Shown: positions 8,066-16,033 of the stretch, one piece after another
Layout of the letters: each line of letters starts with the position of its first letter
How positions within the stretch are numbered: position 1 is the first letter of the stretch
NCBI GenBank assembly: GCA_934446565.1
Contig: CAKSEO010000029.1
Coordinates: 1-32,190 of the forward strand
Direction of reading: 5' to 3'
From: an uncultured Oscillospiraceae bacterium
GTDB lineage: Bacteria; Bacillota; Clostridia; Oscillospirales; Ruminococcaceae
DNA: 32,190 nt
Translations under genes and position numbers: made by a program
Notes under the pieces: model-generated
What the model saw: the letters and a program-made list of their open reading frames with translations, nothing else
What the model was told of the DNA's origin: nothing
The model's database searches: none

Positions 8066-8839
8066 ATGAAGAAGAATGTAAGAAAGGCAATAATCGCCGG
8101 CAACTGGAAGATGAACAAGACCCGTCCCGAGGCTAAGGCACTGCTCGAGGAGCTCAAGCCGATGGTAGCTGACGTCAAGGACGTTGAGATCGTAGCATGC
8201 GTACCTTTCACAAACCTTGAGACCGCTCTTGCTGCAACTGCAGGCACCAACATCAAGATCGGCGCTGAGAACTGCCACTTCGAGAAGAGCGGCGCGTTCA
8301 CCGGCGAGATCTCCGCTGATATGCTGGCAGAGATGGGCGTTGAGTACGTTGTACTCGGTCACTCCGAGCGCCGTCAGTACTTTGCTGAGACCGACGAGAC
8401 CGTTAACAAGAGAACAAAGGCTGCCCTCGCTGCTGGTCTGAAGCCCATCGTATGCGTAGGCGAGCTTCTCTGGGAGCGCGAGTGCAACATCACCGAGGAA
8501 GTTATCGCTCGCCAGATCAAGCTTGATTTCTTCGGCATTTCCGCTGACGACCTCAAGAAGTGCGTAATCGCTTACGAGCCTGTTTGGGCAATCGGCACCG
8601 GCAAGACCGCTACTGCTGACCAGGCTGAGGAAGTTTGCGCATTCATCCGCGCTACCCTCGCTAAGCTCTACGGTGCTGACGTAGCTGAGAGCATCACCGT
8701 TCAGTACGGCGGCTCCATGAACGCAAAGAACGCTGCTGAGCTGCTTTCCAAGACCAACGTTGACGGCGGTCTTATCGGCGGCGCTTCCCTGAAGGCTGCT
8801 GACTTCACCACCATCATCACCGCAGCAGTTAACGGCTAA
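8066..8839 (+). CDS. tpiA: Triosephosphate isomerase
   Basis: A 257-residue TIM barrel that interconverts dihydroxyacetone phosphate and glyceraldehyde 3-phosphate. The catalytic residues are in place: K15 in GNWKMNK, H99 in LGHSERR and E171 in AYEPVWAIGTGK. The phosphate-binding segments QYGGSMN and GGLIGGASL follow. Length and motifs are canonical. The start follows AGGAGG. It is the middle gene of the pgk-tpiA-gpmI operon. Confidence 0.98.
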   Translation: MKKNVRKAIIAGNWKMNKTRPEAKALLEELKPMVADVKDVEIVACVPFTNLETALAATAGTNIKIGAENCHFEKSGAFTGEISADMLAEMGVEYVVLGHSERRQYFAETDETVNKRTKAALAAGLKPIVCVGELLWERECNITEEVIARQIKLDFFGISADDLKKCVIAYEPVWAIGTGKTATADQAEEVCAFIRATLAKLYGADVAESITVQYGGSMNAKNAAELLSKTNVDGGLIGGASLKAADFTTIITAAVNG

Positions 8840-8862
8840 ACTGCATTTGCAGAAAAATACAC

Positions 8863-8892
8863 ACGGAGCGGCGCTCACCGCTGCTCCGTTTT
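8863..8892 (+). terminator. Intercistronic hairpin between tpiA and gpmI
   Basis: ACGGAGC (8863-8869) pairs with GCTCCGT (8883-8889), followed by TTTC. The stem may extend inward with a bulge. It lies between tpiA and gpmI and is a candidate for partial termination or for a processing/stability site. Confidence 0.55.
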
Positions 8893-8922
8893 CATCTCTA
8901 AAACAGTAAGGAGAAACAAACT

Positions 8923-10503
8923 ATGAAGGCAAAGAAACCGATTTTATTAGTAGTAATGGACGGCGTTGGCTTCTCCAAGACCCACTTGGGCGACGCAGTG
9001 GGCGAGGCTAACACTCCCACTCTCGACTGGATGCTGGCTAACTGCCCGAACACCCGTCTCAAGGCTCACGGCGACGCAGTAGGTCTGCCCTCCGACGACG
9101 ACATGGGTAACTCCGAGGTAGGTCACAATGCAATTGGCTGCGGTCAGATCTATTCTCAGGGCGCAAAGCTTGTTAACGAGAGCATCGAGAGCGGCAAGAT
9201 GTACGAATCCGACGCGTGGAAGGAACTGGTTGCTAACGTAAAGAGCAAGAATTCCACCATGCATTTCATCGGTCTGCTGTCCGATGGTAATGTACATTCC
9301 AATATCAAGCACCTGTTCAACATGATAAAGAAGGCAAAGTCCGAGGGTATCTCCAAGGTAAGAGTACACGCCCTGCTGGACGGCCGTGACGTACCTCCGC
9401 AGACTGCTCAGATCTACCTCGAGCAGCTCGAGGATCTGTTCAAGGAGCTGAACGACAGCACATTTGACGGCAAGATCGCAAGCGGCGGCGGACGTATGAA
9501 GATCACAATGGACCGCTACCAGGCTGACTGGCCGATGGTAGAGCGCGGCTGGAACGCGCACGTTCGCGGCGAGGGCAGACAGTTCGCCAACGCTATGGAC
9601 GCTCTGAACACCCTGCGCGCTGAGACCGGCGTTGCAAGCGACCAGGATCTCCCTGCATTCGTTATCGGTGAGAACGGCGAGCCCGTAGGCAAGATCGTTG
9701 ACGGCGACAGCGTTATCCTGTTCAACTTCCGTGGCGACCGCGCAATCGAGCTTTCTATGGCGTTCGACATGGTAGAGTTCGATCACTTCAACAGAGGTCC
9801 GAAGCCTGACGTATGCTACGCAGGCATGCTCCAGTACGACGGCGACCTCAAGCTTCCGGCACGTTTCCTGGTAAATCCTCCGGAGATCACCAACACTCTT
9901 ACCGAGGTACTGGTTGCAGCTGGCTACAATGAGTACGCTATTTCCGAGACCCAGAAGTACGGTCATGTAACATACTTCTGGAACGGCAACCGCAGCGGCA
10001 AGGTAAGCGAGGAACTCGAGACCTACTGCGAGATACCGTCCGATAACGTAAGCTTCGACCAGAGACCCTGGATGAAGTCCGCTGAGATCACTGATAAGCT
10101 CATTGAAGCTATCAAGTCTGGCAAGTATGACTTTATCCGCTGCAACTACCCGAACGGCGACATGGTCGGCCACACCGGCAGCATGGACGCTACTATCATT
10201 GGCGTTGAGTCCGTTGACCTGGGTCTGACGAGACTGAAGGCAGTCTGCGACGAGTGCGGCGTTACAATGCTCATCACCGCTGACCACGGCAACGCAGATG
10301 AGATGCTCGAGAAGAACAAGAAGGGTGAGATCCAGGTAAGAACCGCTCACTCCCTGAACCCTGTTCCGTTCATCATCTACGATAAGGAGCAGAAGTTCGA
10401 GATCAAGCCGTCCGACAAGTACGGACTTGCTAACATCGCTCCGACCGTTGTAAAGATGTTCGGTCTGGAAGCTCCCGAGTGCTGGGAAGACAGCATGATC
10501 TGA
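8923..10503 (+). CDS. gpmI: 2,3-bisphosphoglycerate-independent phosphoglycerate mutase
   Basis: A 526-residue two-domain metalloenzyme of the alkaline phosphatase superfamily that converts 3-phosphoglycerate to 2-phosphoglycerate. Metal ligand D13 lies in VVMDGVGFS, and the phosphorylated serine is S64 in DDMGNSEVGHNA. Substrate-binding segments include LLSDGNVHSN, LLDGRDVPPQTA, SGGGRMKITMDRY and FNFRGDRAIE. The C-terminal metal site is TADHGNADEM. Length is typical. It ends the operon and is followed by a strong terminator; enolase is not adjacent. Confidence 0.97.
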   Translation: MKAKKPILLVVMDGVGFSKTHLGDAVGEANTPTLDWMLANCPNTRLKAHGDAVGLPSDDDMGNSEVGHNAIGCGQIYSQGAKLVNESIESGKMYESDAWKELVANVKSKNSTMHFIGLLSDGNVHSNIKHLFNMIKKAKSEGISKVRVHALLDGRDVPPQTAQIYLEQLEDLFKELNDSTFDGKIASGGGRMKITMDRYQADWPMVERGWNAHVRGEGRQFANAMDALNTLRAETGVASDQDLPAFVIGENGEPVGKIVDGDSVILFNFRGDRAIELSMAFDMVEFDHFNRGPKPDVCYAGMLQYDGDLKLPARFLVNPPEITNTLTEVLVAAGYNEYAISETQKYGHVTYFWNGNRSGKVSEELETYCEIPSDNVSFDQRPWMKSAEITDKLIEAIKSGKYDFIRCNYPNGDMVGHTGSMDATIIGVESVDLGLTRLKAVCDECGVTMLITADHGNADEMLEKNKKGEIQVRTAHSLNPVPFIIYDKEQKFEIKPSDKYGLANIAPTVVKMFGLEAPECWEDSMI

Positions 10504-10524
10504 TCATCGTCTGATCAAAAAACG

Positions 10525-10556
10525 AACGCCCCTGTTGGTAAAGCAGGGGCGTTTTT
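10525..10556 (+). terminator. Terminator of the pgk-tpiA-gpmI operon
   Basis: A perfect 10-bp stem (AACGCCCCTG at 10525-10534 with CAGGGGCGTT at 10544-10553) lies 21 nt after the gpmI stop, with T continuing after the stem. Classic rho-independent form. Confidence 0.9.
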
Positions 10557-10573
10557 AACTATTGAATGTTGAA

Positions 10574-10604
10574 AACTGCGGAGCAGCAAAGCTGCTCCGC
10601 AGTT
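10574..10604 (-). terminator. Terminator of the zinc-ribbon protein gene
   Basis: A perfect 14-bp stem (10574-10587 with 10591-10604) with a 3-nt loop starts 3 nt beyond the stop codon at 10608. On the minus strand it continues into TTCAACATT. It could also end leftover transcription from gpmI. Confidence 0.85.
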
Positions 10605-10607
10605 GGG

Positions 10608-13436
10608 TCATTCAGCGCTGGATTCGACTTCAAGCACCGGAGCGGTTCCGACAACGATACCGTTGGCAACACCCGCTCTGTCAGAATTGTAGAAATCCCA
10701 GCTTCCGCGCTGGAAGTTTTCCGCAGTCGGGAGCGAGATATTTGCAGAAAAATCGCTTATGAAGGATACGCCGATAACTTTTCCGTTCTGAATCAGTATG
10801 TCAAAATAGCCGCTTTCCACGTCCGGCATCAGAGTGGAAACGTAGTCGGTGAAGTTGTCGTCGTCAGGGTCATAGACGTATTCGCTGTCGATTTCCCTGA
10901 TTATTCCCCAGTGGTCCTTACCGTCGGTCCAGAGCGGGAAATCCTCCTGATATCCGGTGAGGTCGCTGTCGTCAATGGTGTTGACATACGTCTGCCAGGC
11001 GTCTTTGCTCCATGCGAACACATAAATATCCAGTGCGTCAGCATTCGGGGCTGTTCCCTGGGCGTCCATCTTCGCAAGATAGGCTGTGCAGTTGTTTTTC
11101 ATGCGCTGCGCCAGTGTATTCGCCGCTGTGATGTCCGCGTCAGTTATGACTGTCGGAGTCGGGTTATCCCATTCTTCGTCCCAGTAATAATCGTCGTAAT
11201 CGCCGTAGTCGTCGTAATCGCCGTAGTCGTCGTAATCGCCGTAGTCGTCATAATCTCCGAAATCGTAGTCATCATCGCTGATGGGTCCATAGTTGTAGTC
11301 ACTGTTATCATCGCCCAGAATATCATTTGCCGTTGTCAGGGTCGAATAAACCACATTTACCAGCGTATTAGTTTCGGACAGCCCGGCATAATAGGATAAA
11401 ATATCGTCGGTAAACGCAGCGACATCGTCTTCACTTGCGTCGTCGTAATTTACCAGCTTGTATTCACTGCCGGGCTTAGGCGCAACCTCGCCGGAAACCT
11501 CGTCGATCCCTGCCGAGTATGTAAAGCTGCCAAGTCCGTCGGCGCTTGCAGTTAAGCTGTATTCGATACCGCTGCCCTTTGGCGCGACGTTCAGAACCAC
11601 GCTTGAACCGCCGACCGTGCTGATGATCTCCTCGGGAATATCCATGTTCATTTCATCTTCGATGAATCTGCGGGTATCCTTTGCGGAGAAATCCATCTTG
11701 AAATTTCCGGTGGGAACGGGCATTCCGAATACGTTTGCAGTCCCAAGATCGGAATAATTGACGGTGAAGTTTACTTCGTCGTTCTGACCGTCGTAGCTTT
11801 CGTTCACGAACGATATCGCGACTGAGCCGGAGGTCGCGCTGTCGCTGACAGCGTGGGCCTGGAACATAGCTTCGCCATTCTCGGCAGCGAGTACCTCGAA
11901 GTTGTTACTCTCGGAAAGGAAACGAAGCTGGGCGGTGTTGTCGCCATATCCGAATGCAGTGAAGTCAGCGCCGGCAAGGGTGTTGTCGCCGTTTATGTAG
12001 TAGACTATCTGCGCGGCTGCCTTATCAGTGCTGAGCCGCCAGTTTTCGAGCTCGTCAGCAAGTTGGTCAAAGCCCTCAGTGAGCTTTTCAGCAGTCAGGG
12101 ATTCATCGAATGAGGACAGGTAGCTGATAAGGTCCTCGTCACTGCGGGCGGCGTCGATGACCACCATCGCGATTTTGCAAAGGTCGTCCTTGTCGAGGTC
12201 TATCTGCACGGTCATTCCGGAGAATTTCAGAGTTCCAAGCTCGGTTGTGCCATTTTCGCATTTTATCTCGAAATCTTTGAATGCGTCTTTCAGACCGTCG
12301 CTGATGGTGCTTTCAAGCTTTTTGAAGTCGAACTGAACTGTGGGAGCGCTCTCTGTCATGCTGTGTGCGGGGAGCTGCGCCGTGAATCCGGTCGAGGACA
12401 TTCCCGGGAATACGAGCGTAGCAGTGCCGTCCTCTTCATAGCGGAGCTGCGCATTGCCGATAGAGTCGCCGCATGCGCTGATATCTGCGGAGTACTCGAG
12501 CGCGTCGCCACTGTCCTTTTCGGATATCTTTATGCCGAAGTCGAAGTTGTTCAGGATCTTTTCGCCCTGGGCAAATTCTTCGTCGGAGTATCCACTGTCC
12601 TTCATTGCGGAAAGTAAGTCAGGGGAAGGCTCGATCTTCACTGCGAGGTCAGCGGAAACTCCGCGGGTCCCGGTGGCGTGGTTTATCTGCCATGCAGCTA
12701 ACTCGAGCGCCTTTCCGAGCTGCTCTTCCATGGGATAGCCAAAATCCGGGTCGATCGCGCCGTCGCCGCTGCTGCTTGAGATAACGCCCATATCCGGTGC
12801 GGACTGCGCGGCAACCAGCCCCGCGCTCATCGACTGCTGCGCGAGGTTTGTTATCATCTCGCTGTTGTCGCTTACCGCGGAAAGCGCATTCATCGTCACG
12901 GAGTGAGCGTATCCCGCGTCGCCCATGATGAGCTTTGAAACCAGCGGCTTGTTGCAGTTATAGAACACTGCGCCGGCTCCGCCGAGCACAACGACAGCTC
13001 CAGCCGCGATGCACAGTCCGGGGATAAGCTTGCTCTTTTTCTTTGCAGTCTGCGGAAGAACCGCAGGAGTAACGGGTGGTATCTCAGCGGAATACCTTAC
13101 CGGCTGGATGTCCTCAGCGGACTGTGAGGGAATAGTCTGTGAAGCCTGCTGAGACTGTGAAGATAGCGGAGCATTGTGGCTTGAGAAATCGCTCCCGAAG
13201 CTGTTTGCGCGGGAGTTTAACTCGTTCGGGATAAACGAAGGCGCGCCGTTGGTTATCGGTGTTTCCCGGGACTGCGCCGGGGAATCGGATTTCGCGAGCT
13301 GCACGGGCTTTGCAGGCTGCGTAGCCTGCGCGGGAGCAGCGGAAACGGGAACGTCCAGCGGCTCGACCTTAGCGCCGCAGCAGCCGCAGAATTTAGCGGT
13401 GTCAGAAAGCTGAGCGCCACAGTTCATACAAAACAT
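10608..13436 (-). CDS. Zinc-ribbon, single-pass membrane protein with large external region
   Basis: A 942-residue protein. It begins with a zinc ribbon whose ligands are C3-x2-C6-x10-C17-x2-C20. A Pro/Ser/Gln-rich linker follows, then KKKSK and one transmembrane helix (about 138-159). The remaining ~780 residues should lie outside the cell. That region carries no domain I recognise, except a low-complexity Asp/Tyr/Gly stretch made of four GDYDDY-like repeats around residues 725-750 and a C-terminal DUF-like segment. The layout (cytosolic zinc ribbon, helix, large external part) is common among uncharacterised proteins of Clostridia and may sense or organise the envelope (inference). The ATG at 13436 is preceded by AAAAGGAG. 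It has a perfect promoter and its own terminator. Confidence 0.8.
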   Translation of the reverse strand: MFCMNCGAQLSDTAKFCGCCGAKVEPLDVPVSAAPAQATQPAKPVQLAKSDSPAQSRETPITNGAPSFIPNELNSRANSFGSDFSSHNAPLSSQSQQASQTIPSQSAEDIQPVRYSAEIPPVTPAVLPQTAKKKSKLIPGLCIAAGAVVVLGGAGAVFYNCNKPLVSKLIMGDAGYAHSVTMNALSAVSDNSEMITNLAQQSMSAGLVAAQSAPDMGVISSSSGDGAIDPDFGYPMEEQLGKALELAAWQINHATGTRGVSADLAVKIEPSPDLLSAMKDSGYSDEEFAQGEKILNNFDFGIKISEKDSGDALEYSADISACGDSIGNAQLRYEEDGTATLVFPGMSSTGFTAQLPAHSMTESAPTVQFDFKKLESTISDGLKDAFKDFEIKCENGTTELGTLKFSGMTVQIDLDKDDLCKIAMVVIDAARSDEDLISYLSSFDESLTAEKLTEGFDQLADELENWRLSTDKAAAQIVYYINGDNTLAGADFTAFGYGDNTAQLRFLSESNNFEVLAAENGEAMFQAHAVSDSATSGSVAISFVNESYDGQNDEVNFTVNYSDLGTANVFGMPVPTGNFKMDFSAKDTRRFIEDEMNMDIPEEIISTVGGSSVVLNVAPKGSGIEYSLTASADGLGSFTYSAGIDEVSGEVAPKPGSEYKLVNYDDASEDDVAAFTDDILSYYAGLSETNTLVNVVYSTLTTANDILGDDNSDYNYGPISDDDYDFGDYDDYGDYDDYGDYDDYGDYDDYYWDEEWDNPTPTVITDADITAANTLAQRMKNNCTAYLAKMDAQGTAPNADALDIYVFAWSKDAWQTYVNTIDDSDLTGYQEDFPLWTDGKDHWGIIREIDSEYVYDPDDDNFTDYVSTLMPDVESGYFDILIQNGKVIGVSFISDFSANISLPTAENFQRGSWDFYNSDRAGVANGIVVGTAPVLEVESSAE
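11190..11261. repeat. 18-bp tandem repeat (four units) inside the zinc-ribbon gene
   Basis: Four successive 18-bp units begin at 11190, 11208, 11226 and 11244. The second and third are identical and the last has a few changes. Each unit encodes six residues of the Asp-Tyr-Gly type, so copy-number change would keep the frame. Confidence 0.9.
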
Positions 13437-13484
13437 AGTATCTCCTTTTCAATAAACCAATCCATAGGTCAGAGTGACACTTAA

Positions 13485-13513
13485 ATTATAGCACAAATTG
13501 TCGGTAATGTCAA
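13485..13513 (-). promoter_or_regulatory. Perfect-consensus promoter of the zinc-ribbon gene
   Basis: On the minus strand TTGACA (13508-13513) and TATAAT (13485-13490) are 17 bp apart. The -35 box directly abuts the stop codon of mnmM (13514-13516), so this gene is transcribed separately from the gene before it. Confidence 0.85.
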
Positions 13514-14089
13514 TTACATATCCTTTAATATAATAATAGGTATCGGCGGGCAGTTGGGACGGTTCACGAATGGCATTTCGATAACGGTGAACCGGCTGCT
13601 GTCGATGGTGGGGAGGTACTCCAGCAGCGCGTCGCGCTCCTCAAAACCGGTCTCTCTGCCGTAGTAGATTATCAGGGTCATCATGCCGCCGCTTTTCAGC
13701 AGTTTCAGTCCCTTTTCTATTGCTGGGATACTGGTGGATTTGTTTGTGAAGATATTGTGGTCGCCCTTGGGCAGCCATCCGAAGTTGAACGTGATGCAGG
13801 ATACGGTGCCCTCGCCGCAGACCTCGTCCATTTCGCTGTGGCTTTTTAAAAGCACATCCGCGCGGCTTGACATACCGTGTTCCTCTAGCAGCTGCCGGGT
13901 GCTGTCAACGGCGTCCTGCTGGATGTCGAAAGCGGTGACGTGACCGTTCTCTCCGACCAGCTCTGCAAGGAAAAGCGTGTCGTTGCCCCTGCCAGCAGTG
14001 GCGTCAATGCAGATGTCGCCGGGCTGTACGCGTTCCTTTATTATTTTGTGAATAATGTTGAGTGCGCTGAAATGTTTTCTGGGATCCAT
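13514..14089 (-). CDS. mnmM: tRNA 5-aminomethyl-2-thiouridine methyltransferase MnmM (YtqB family)
   Basis: A 191-residue class I SAM-dependent methyltransferase of the family once called putative rRNA methylase (PF06962), typified by B. subtilis YtqB/MnmM, which completes mnm5s2U at the tRNA wobble position. Motif I is DATAGRGNDTLFLAEL (residues 29-44), with the acidic ribose-binding residue in AFDIQ (53-57). The family segment FNFGWLPKGDH is followed by the ITLIIYYG-type strand and FVNRPNCPPIPIIILK at the end. The full length is present. The start follows AGGAGG. It has its own promoter. Confidence 0.9.
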   Translation of the reverse strand: MDPRKHFSALNIIHKIIKERVQPGDICIDATAGRGNDTLFLAELVGENGHVTAFDIQQDAVDSTRQLLEEHGMSSRADVLLKSHSEMDEVCGEGTVSCITFNFGWLPKGDHNIFTNKSTSIPAIEKGLKLLKSGGMMTLIIYYGRETGFEERDALLEYLPTIDSSRFTVIEMPFVNRPNCPPIPIIILKDM

Positions 14090-14118
14090 GATTTCCTCCT
14101 GAAAAATAATATACGTTT

Positions 14119-14147
14119 ATTGTAACATAATCCGGGAGATTTGTAAA
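14119..14147 (-). promoter_or_regulatory. Sigma-A promoter of mnmM
   Basis: On the minus strand TTTACA (14142-14147) and TACAAT (14119-14124) are 17 bp apart, 30 bp before the ATG. Confidence 0.65.
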
Positions 14148-14488
14148 CCGGTAAAATAAATATGTGATATAATCGACGTATGATAAGAACCTACCCGGTA
14201 CCGGCGGTCGCAGTTTGTCGGAAACCATAATTTACGCATGTATTGGGCAATTAAATTACAGCTTTTCAACTATTAGGCTTTTTTCGACGGAAACGGCAGT
14301 TATTTCTGCATTGGCGCATACTGCCGTATCTATTCACAGGTTTGTCTTTTTTGTTGCTTTGTAGTTTTTTTAGGCCCTTTAAAATACATAATATAACAGT
14401 AAAGGATATAAAACACTATCACCGTATCAAATTGACCTAGGCGTTTTTGTGTATTATGTATGAAAAAAATAAATCTCCCAAAAACTTA

Positions 14489-14517
14489 TTGACAAATCTG
14501 ATAAATCGCGCTATAAT
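14489..14517 (+). promoter_or_regulatory. Perfect-consensus promoter in the mnmM-yfmF gap
   Basis: TTGACA (14489-14494) and TATAAT (14512-14517) are 17 bp apart. No protein gene begins for another 240 bp, and a terminator-like hairpin lies between. Confidence 0.8.
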
Positions 14518-14523
14518 ATAGAC

Positions 14524-14655
14524 AAATAAATGGTCAGAGTTCATTAAATCTCCGTTCATTTGTTTTGTTTAGTTGTCTCCTTTCTTTTGTTCTACACATA
14601 ATAATTATTTCACTTCCGCAGTTATCTGCACCGACCCGCAAGGGTCATTTTTTTT
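14524..14655 (+). ncRNA. Candidate small RNA or terminated leader, about 130 nt
   Basis: It runs from the predicted start of a perfect promoter to a GACCC-GCAA-GGGTC hairpin (14633-14646) followed by A and eight T. The 5' part can fold, because the segment from 14520 is complementary to the segment ending near 14578 (AGACAA with TTGTCT, plus AAATG with CATTT). The only frame after the promoter has 5 codons. It matches no RNA family I know. It might also be an attenuator of the downstream operon, which has its own weak promoter. Confidence 0.4.
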
Positions 14656-14699
14656 GCCCGGATTTACGCATTAATAGTTTCTGATAATTTTCACAGAAA

Positions 14700-14733
14700 G
14701 GTACTGGAAAAATCCCCGCAGTTGTGATATACT
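14700..14733 (+). promoter_or_regulatory. Possible promoter of the yfmF operon
   Basis: TATACT (14728-14733) lies 28 bp before yfmF. The best -35 at 17 bp spacing is only TGGAAA (14705-14710), so the call is weak. Confidence 0.35.
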
Positions 14734-14761
14734 AAGATAGTATGATTTTAATTATAAGGAG

Positions 14762-16033
14762 ATGTTTATCATTCTGGACAGAAAACAGATCGCCGACGGC
14801 ATCTACTTTTCAAAGATAATCGACGGAAGATACAAGACAAACCGTATCTCCATAGCGTTTTACACAGATTTTGACGAAGAGCGCCGCGCAGATTTCGCGA
14901 TACTCCCCTATATCCTGACCGACAGCTGCCGCAGGTACCCTAACCTCACCCGGCTGACAGAGAAATTCTCCGACCTTTACGGAGCGTCCGTTTCGGACAA
15001 CCTCGGCTGCTCCTTCGACAGCAGGCAGATGACTTTTTCGATAAGCTGCATAGACGACCGCTACACGCTCTCCGGCGAAAAGCTGGAGCAGGAGAGCTGC
15101 GACCTGCTGCTTGACTGCATCCTCGACCCTTGCACTGAAAATGGGGTTTTCCCGGCGGAAACTGTCGATATAATGCGGCAGGAGCTCATCGATGCTATCC
15201 AGAGCGTCAAAGGCGACAAGCGCATGTACGCCGCACAGCAGGGCGCTCTTGCCGCATTCCCCGGCGAACCCTGCGGATACCCGGTGAACGGCACCGCAGA
15301 GCAGGCGCAGGCGGTCACGCCGCAGTCCGCATGGAACGCCTACCGCTCAATGCTTGAGCACGCGCGTATCGAGATATTCGCTGCTGGTTGCAGCGACTTT
15401 ACCGCAGCCGAGGAAGTGCTCACAAGGCGGCTTTCCGCGCTGAAGCGCGGAAGCGTCTGCGTGCCCGTTACGAAGCCCAGCGTACTCAAGGAGGACGTTT
15501 TCCGAAGTGAGGAGCATGTTGAAATGCAGCAGGCAGTGCTGCGCATGTACTTCAAGGCTCCGAAGATGACCGACAGGTATGCGGGAGCGGTGCTCTCGAT
15601 GATCCTCGGCGGTATGACCACGTCGAGATTCTTCAGCAATATCCGCGAGAAGCAGTCGCTGTGCTATTATTGCAGCTGCTACTCCAACCGGTTCAAGAAA
15701 ACCATCACGGTGTACGCCGGAGTTGACCGCGATAACGTCGCCAAGACCGAGCGCGCCGTCATGAAAGAATTCATGAACATCAGCATGATGGGCGTCACAG
15801 ACGAGGAACTGGAGCATGCAAAGCTTGAGATAATCGAGAGCGCACGCGCCGTGTATGATTCCGCGGGAGCGCTGTCGAGCTGGTATTCCTCGCAGATAAC
15901 GGACGACAAAATGCTCACCCCGGAGGAGTACGCCGCCGGAGTCAACGAGGTGGACGCAAAGCGCATAATGGACGCGTGCCGCCAGTACTGCCTTGACACC
16001 GTCTACACATTATATCCCGAGGAGGTGCAGTAA
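14762..16033 (+). CDS. yfmF: M16-family protein YfmF (EF-P modification-associated), no zinc motif
   Basis: A protein of about 420 residues with the M16 peptidase fold but no HxxEH zinc motif in its N-terminal half. It is therefore the inactive partner of the YfmF/YfmH pair that in Bacillus is linked to 5-aminopentanol modification of elongation factor P. Hallmarks are RKQIADGIYFSKI near the N terminus, TEKFSDLYGASVSDN, and the C-half segment MILGGMTTSRFFSNIREKQS. The start is doubtful: AAGGAG (14756-14761) directly abuts the ATG at 14762, while ATT at 14771 and CTG at 14774 are better spaced. Its last base is shared with the start of yfmH, indicating coupled translation. Confidence 0.85.
   Translation: MFIILDRKQIADGIYFSKIIDGRYKTNRISIAFYTDFDEERRADFAILPYILTDSCRRYPNLTRLTEKFSDLYGASVSDNLGCSFDSRQMTFSISCIDDRYTLSGEKLEQESCDLLLDCILDPCTENGVFPAETVDIMRQELIDAIQSVKGDKRMYAAQQGALAAFPGEPCGYPVNGTAEQAQAVTPQSAWNAYRSMLEHARIEIFAAGCSDFTAAEEVLTRRLSALKRGSVCVPVTKPSVLKEDVFRSEEHVEMQQAVLRMYFKAPKMTDRYAGAVLSMILGGMTTSRFFSNIREKQSLCYYCSCYSNRFKKTITVYAGVDRDNVAKTERAVMKEFMNISMMGVTDEELEHAKLEIIESARAVYDSAGALSSWYSSQITDDKMLTPEEYAAGVNEVDAKRIMDACRQYCLDTVYTLYPEEVQ

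Larger units (their letters stand above)
14090..14761. other. 670-bp gene-free region between mnmM and yfmF
   Basis: AT-rich, without a credible protein gene. It holds the mnmM promoter, an extended -10 (TGATATAAT, 14165-14173) on the plus strand without a clear -35, and a hairpin-prone stretch with ACGGCAG (14292-14298) repeated in inverse around 14320. It also holds a perfect promoter with a short terminated transcript (14489-14655) and a weak promoter just before yfmF. Confidence 0.6.

Noticed and set aside
11144..11326. Thr/Ile-rich minus-strand frame across the 18-bp repeats
   Set aside because: It is another frame of the tandem repeat inside the zinc-ribbon gene, with no start signals.
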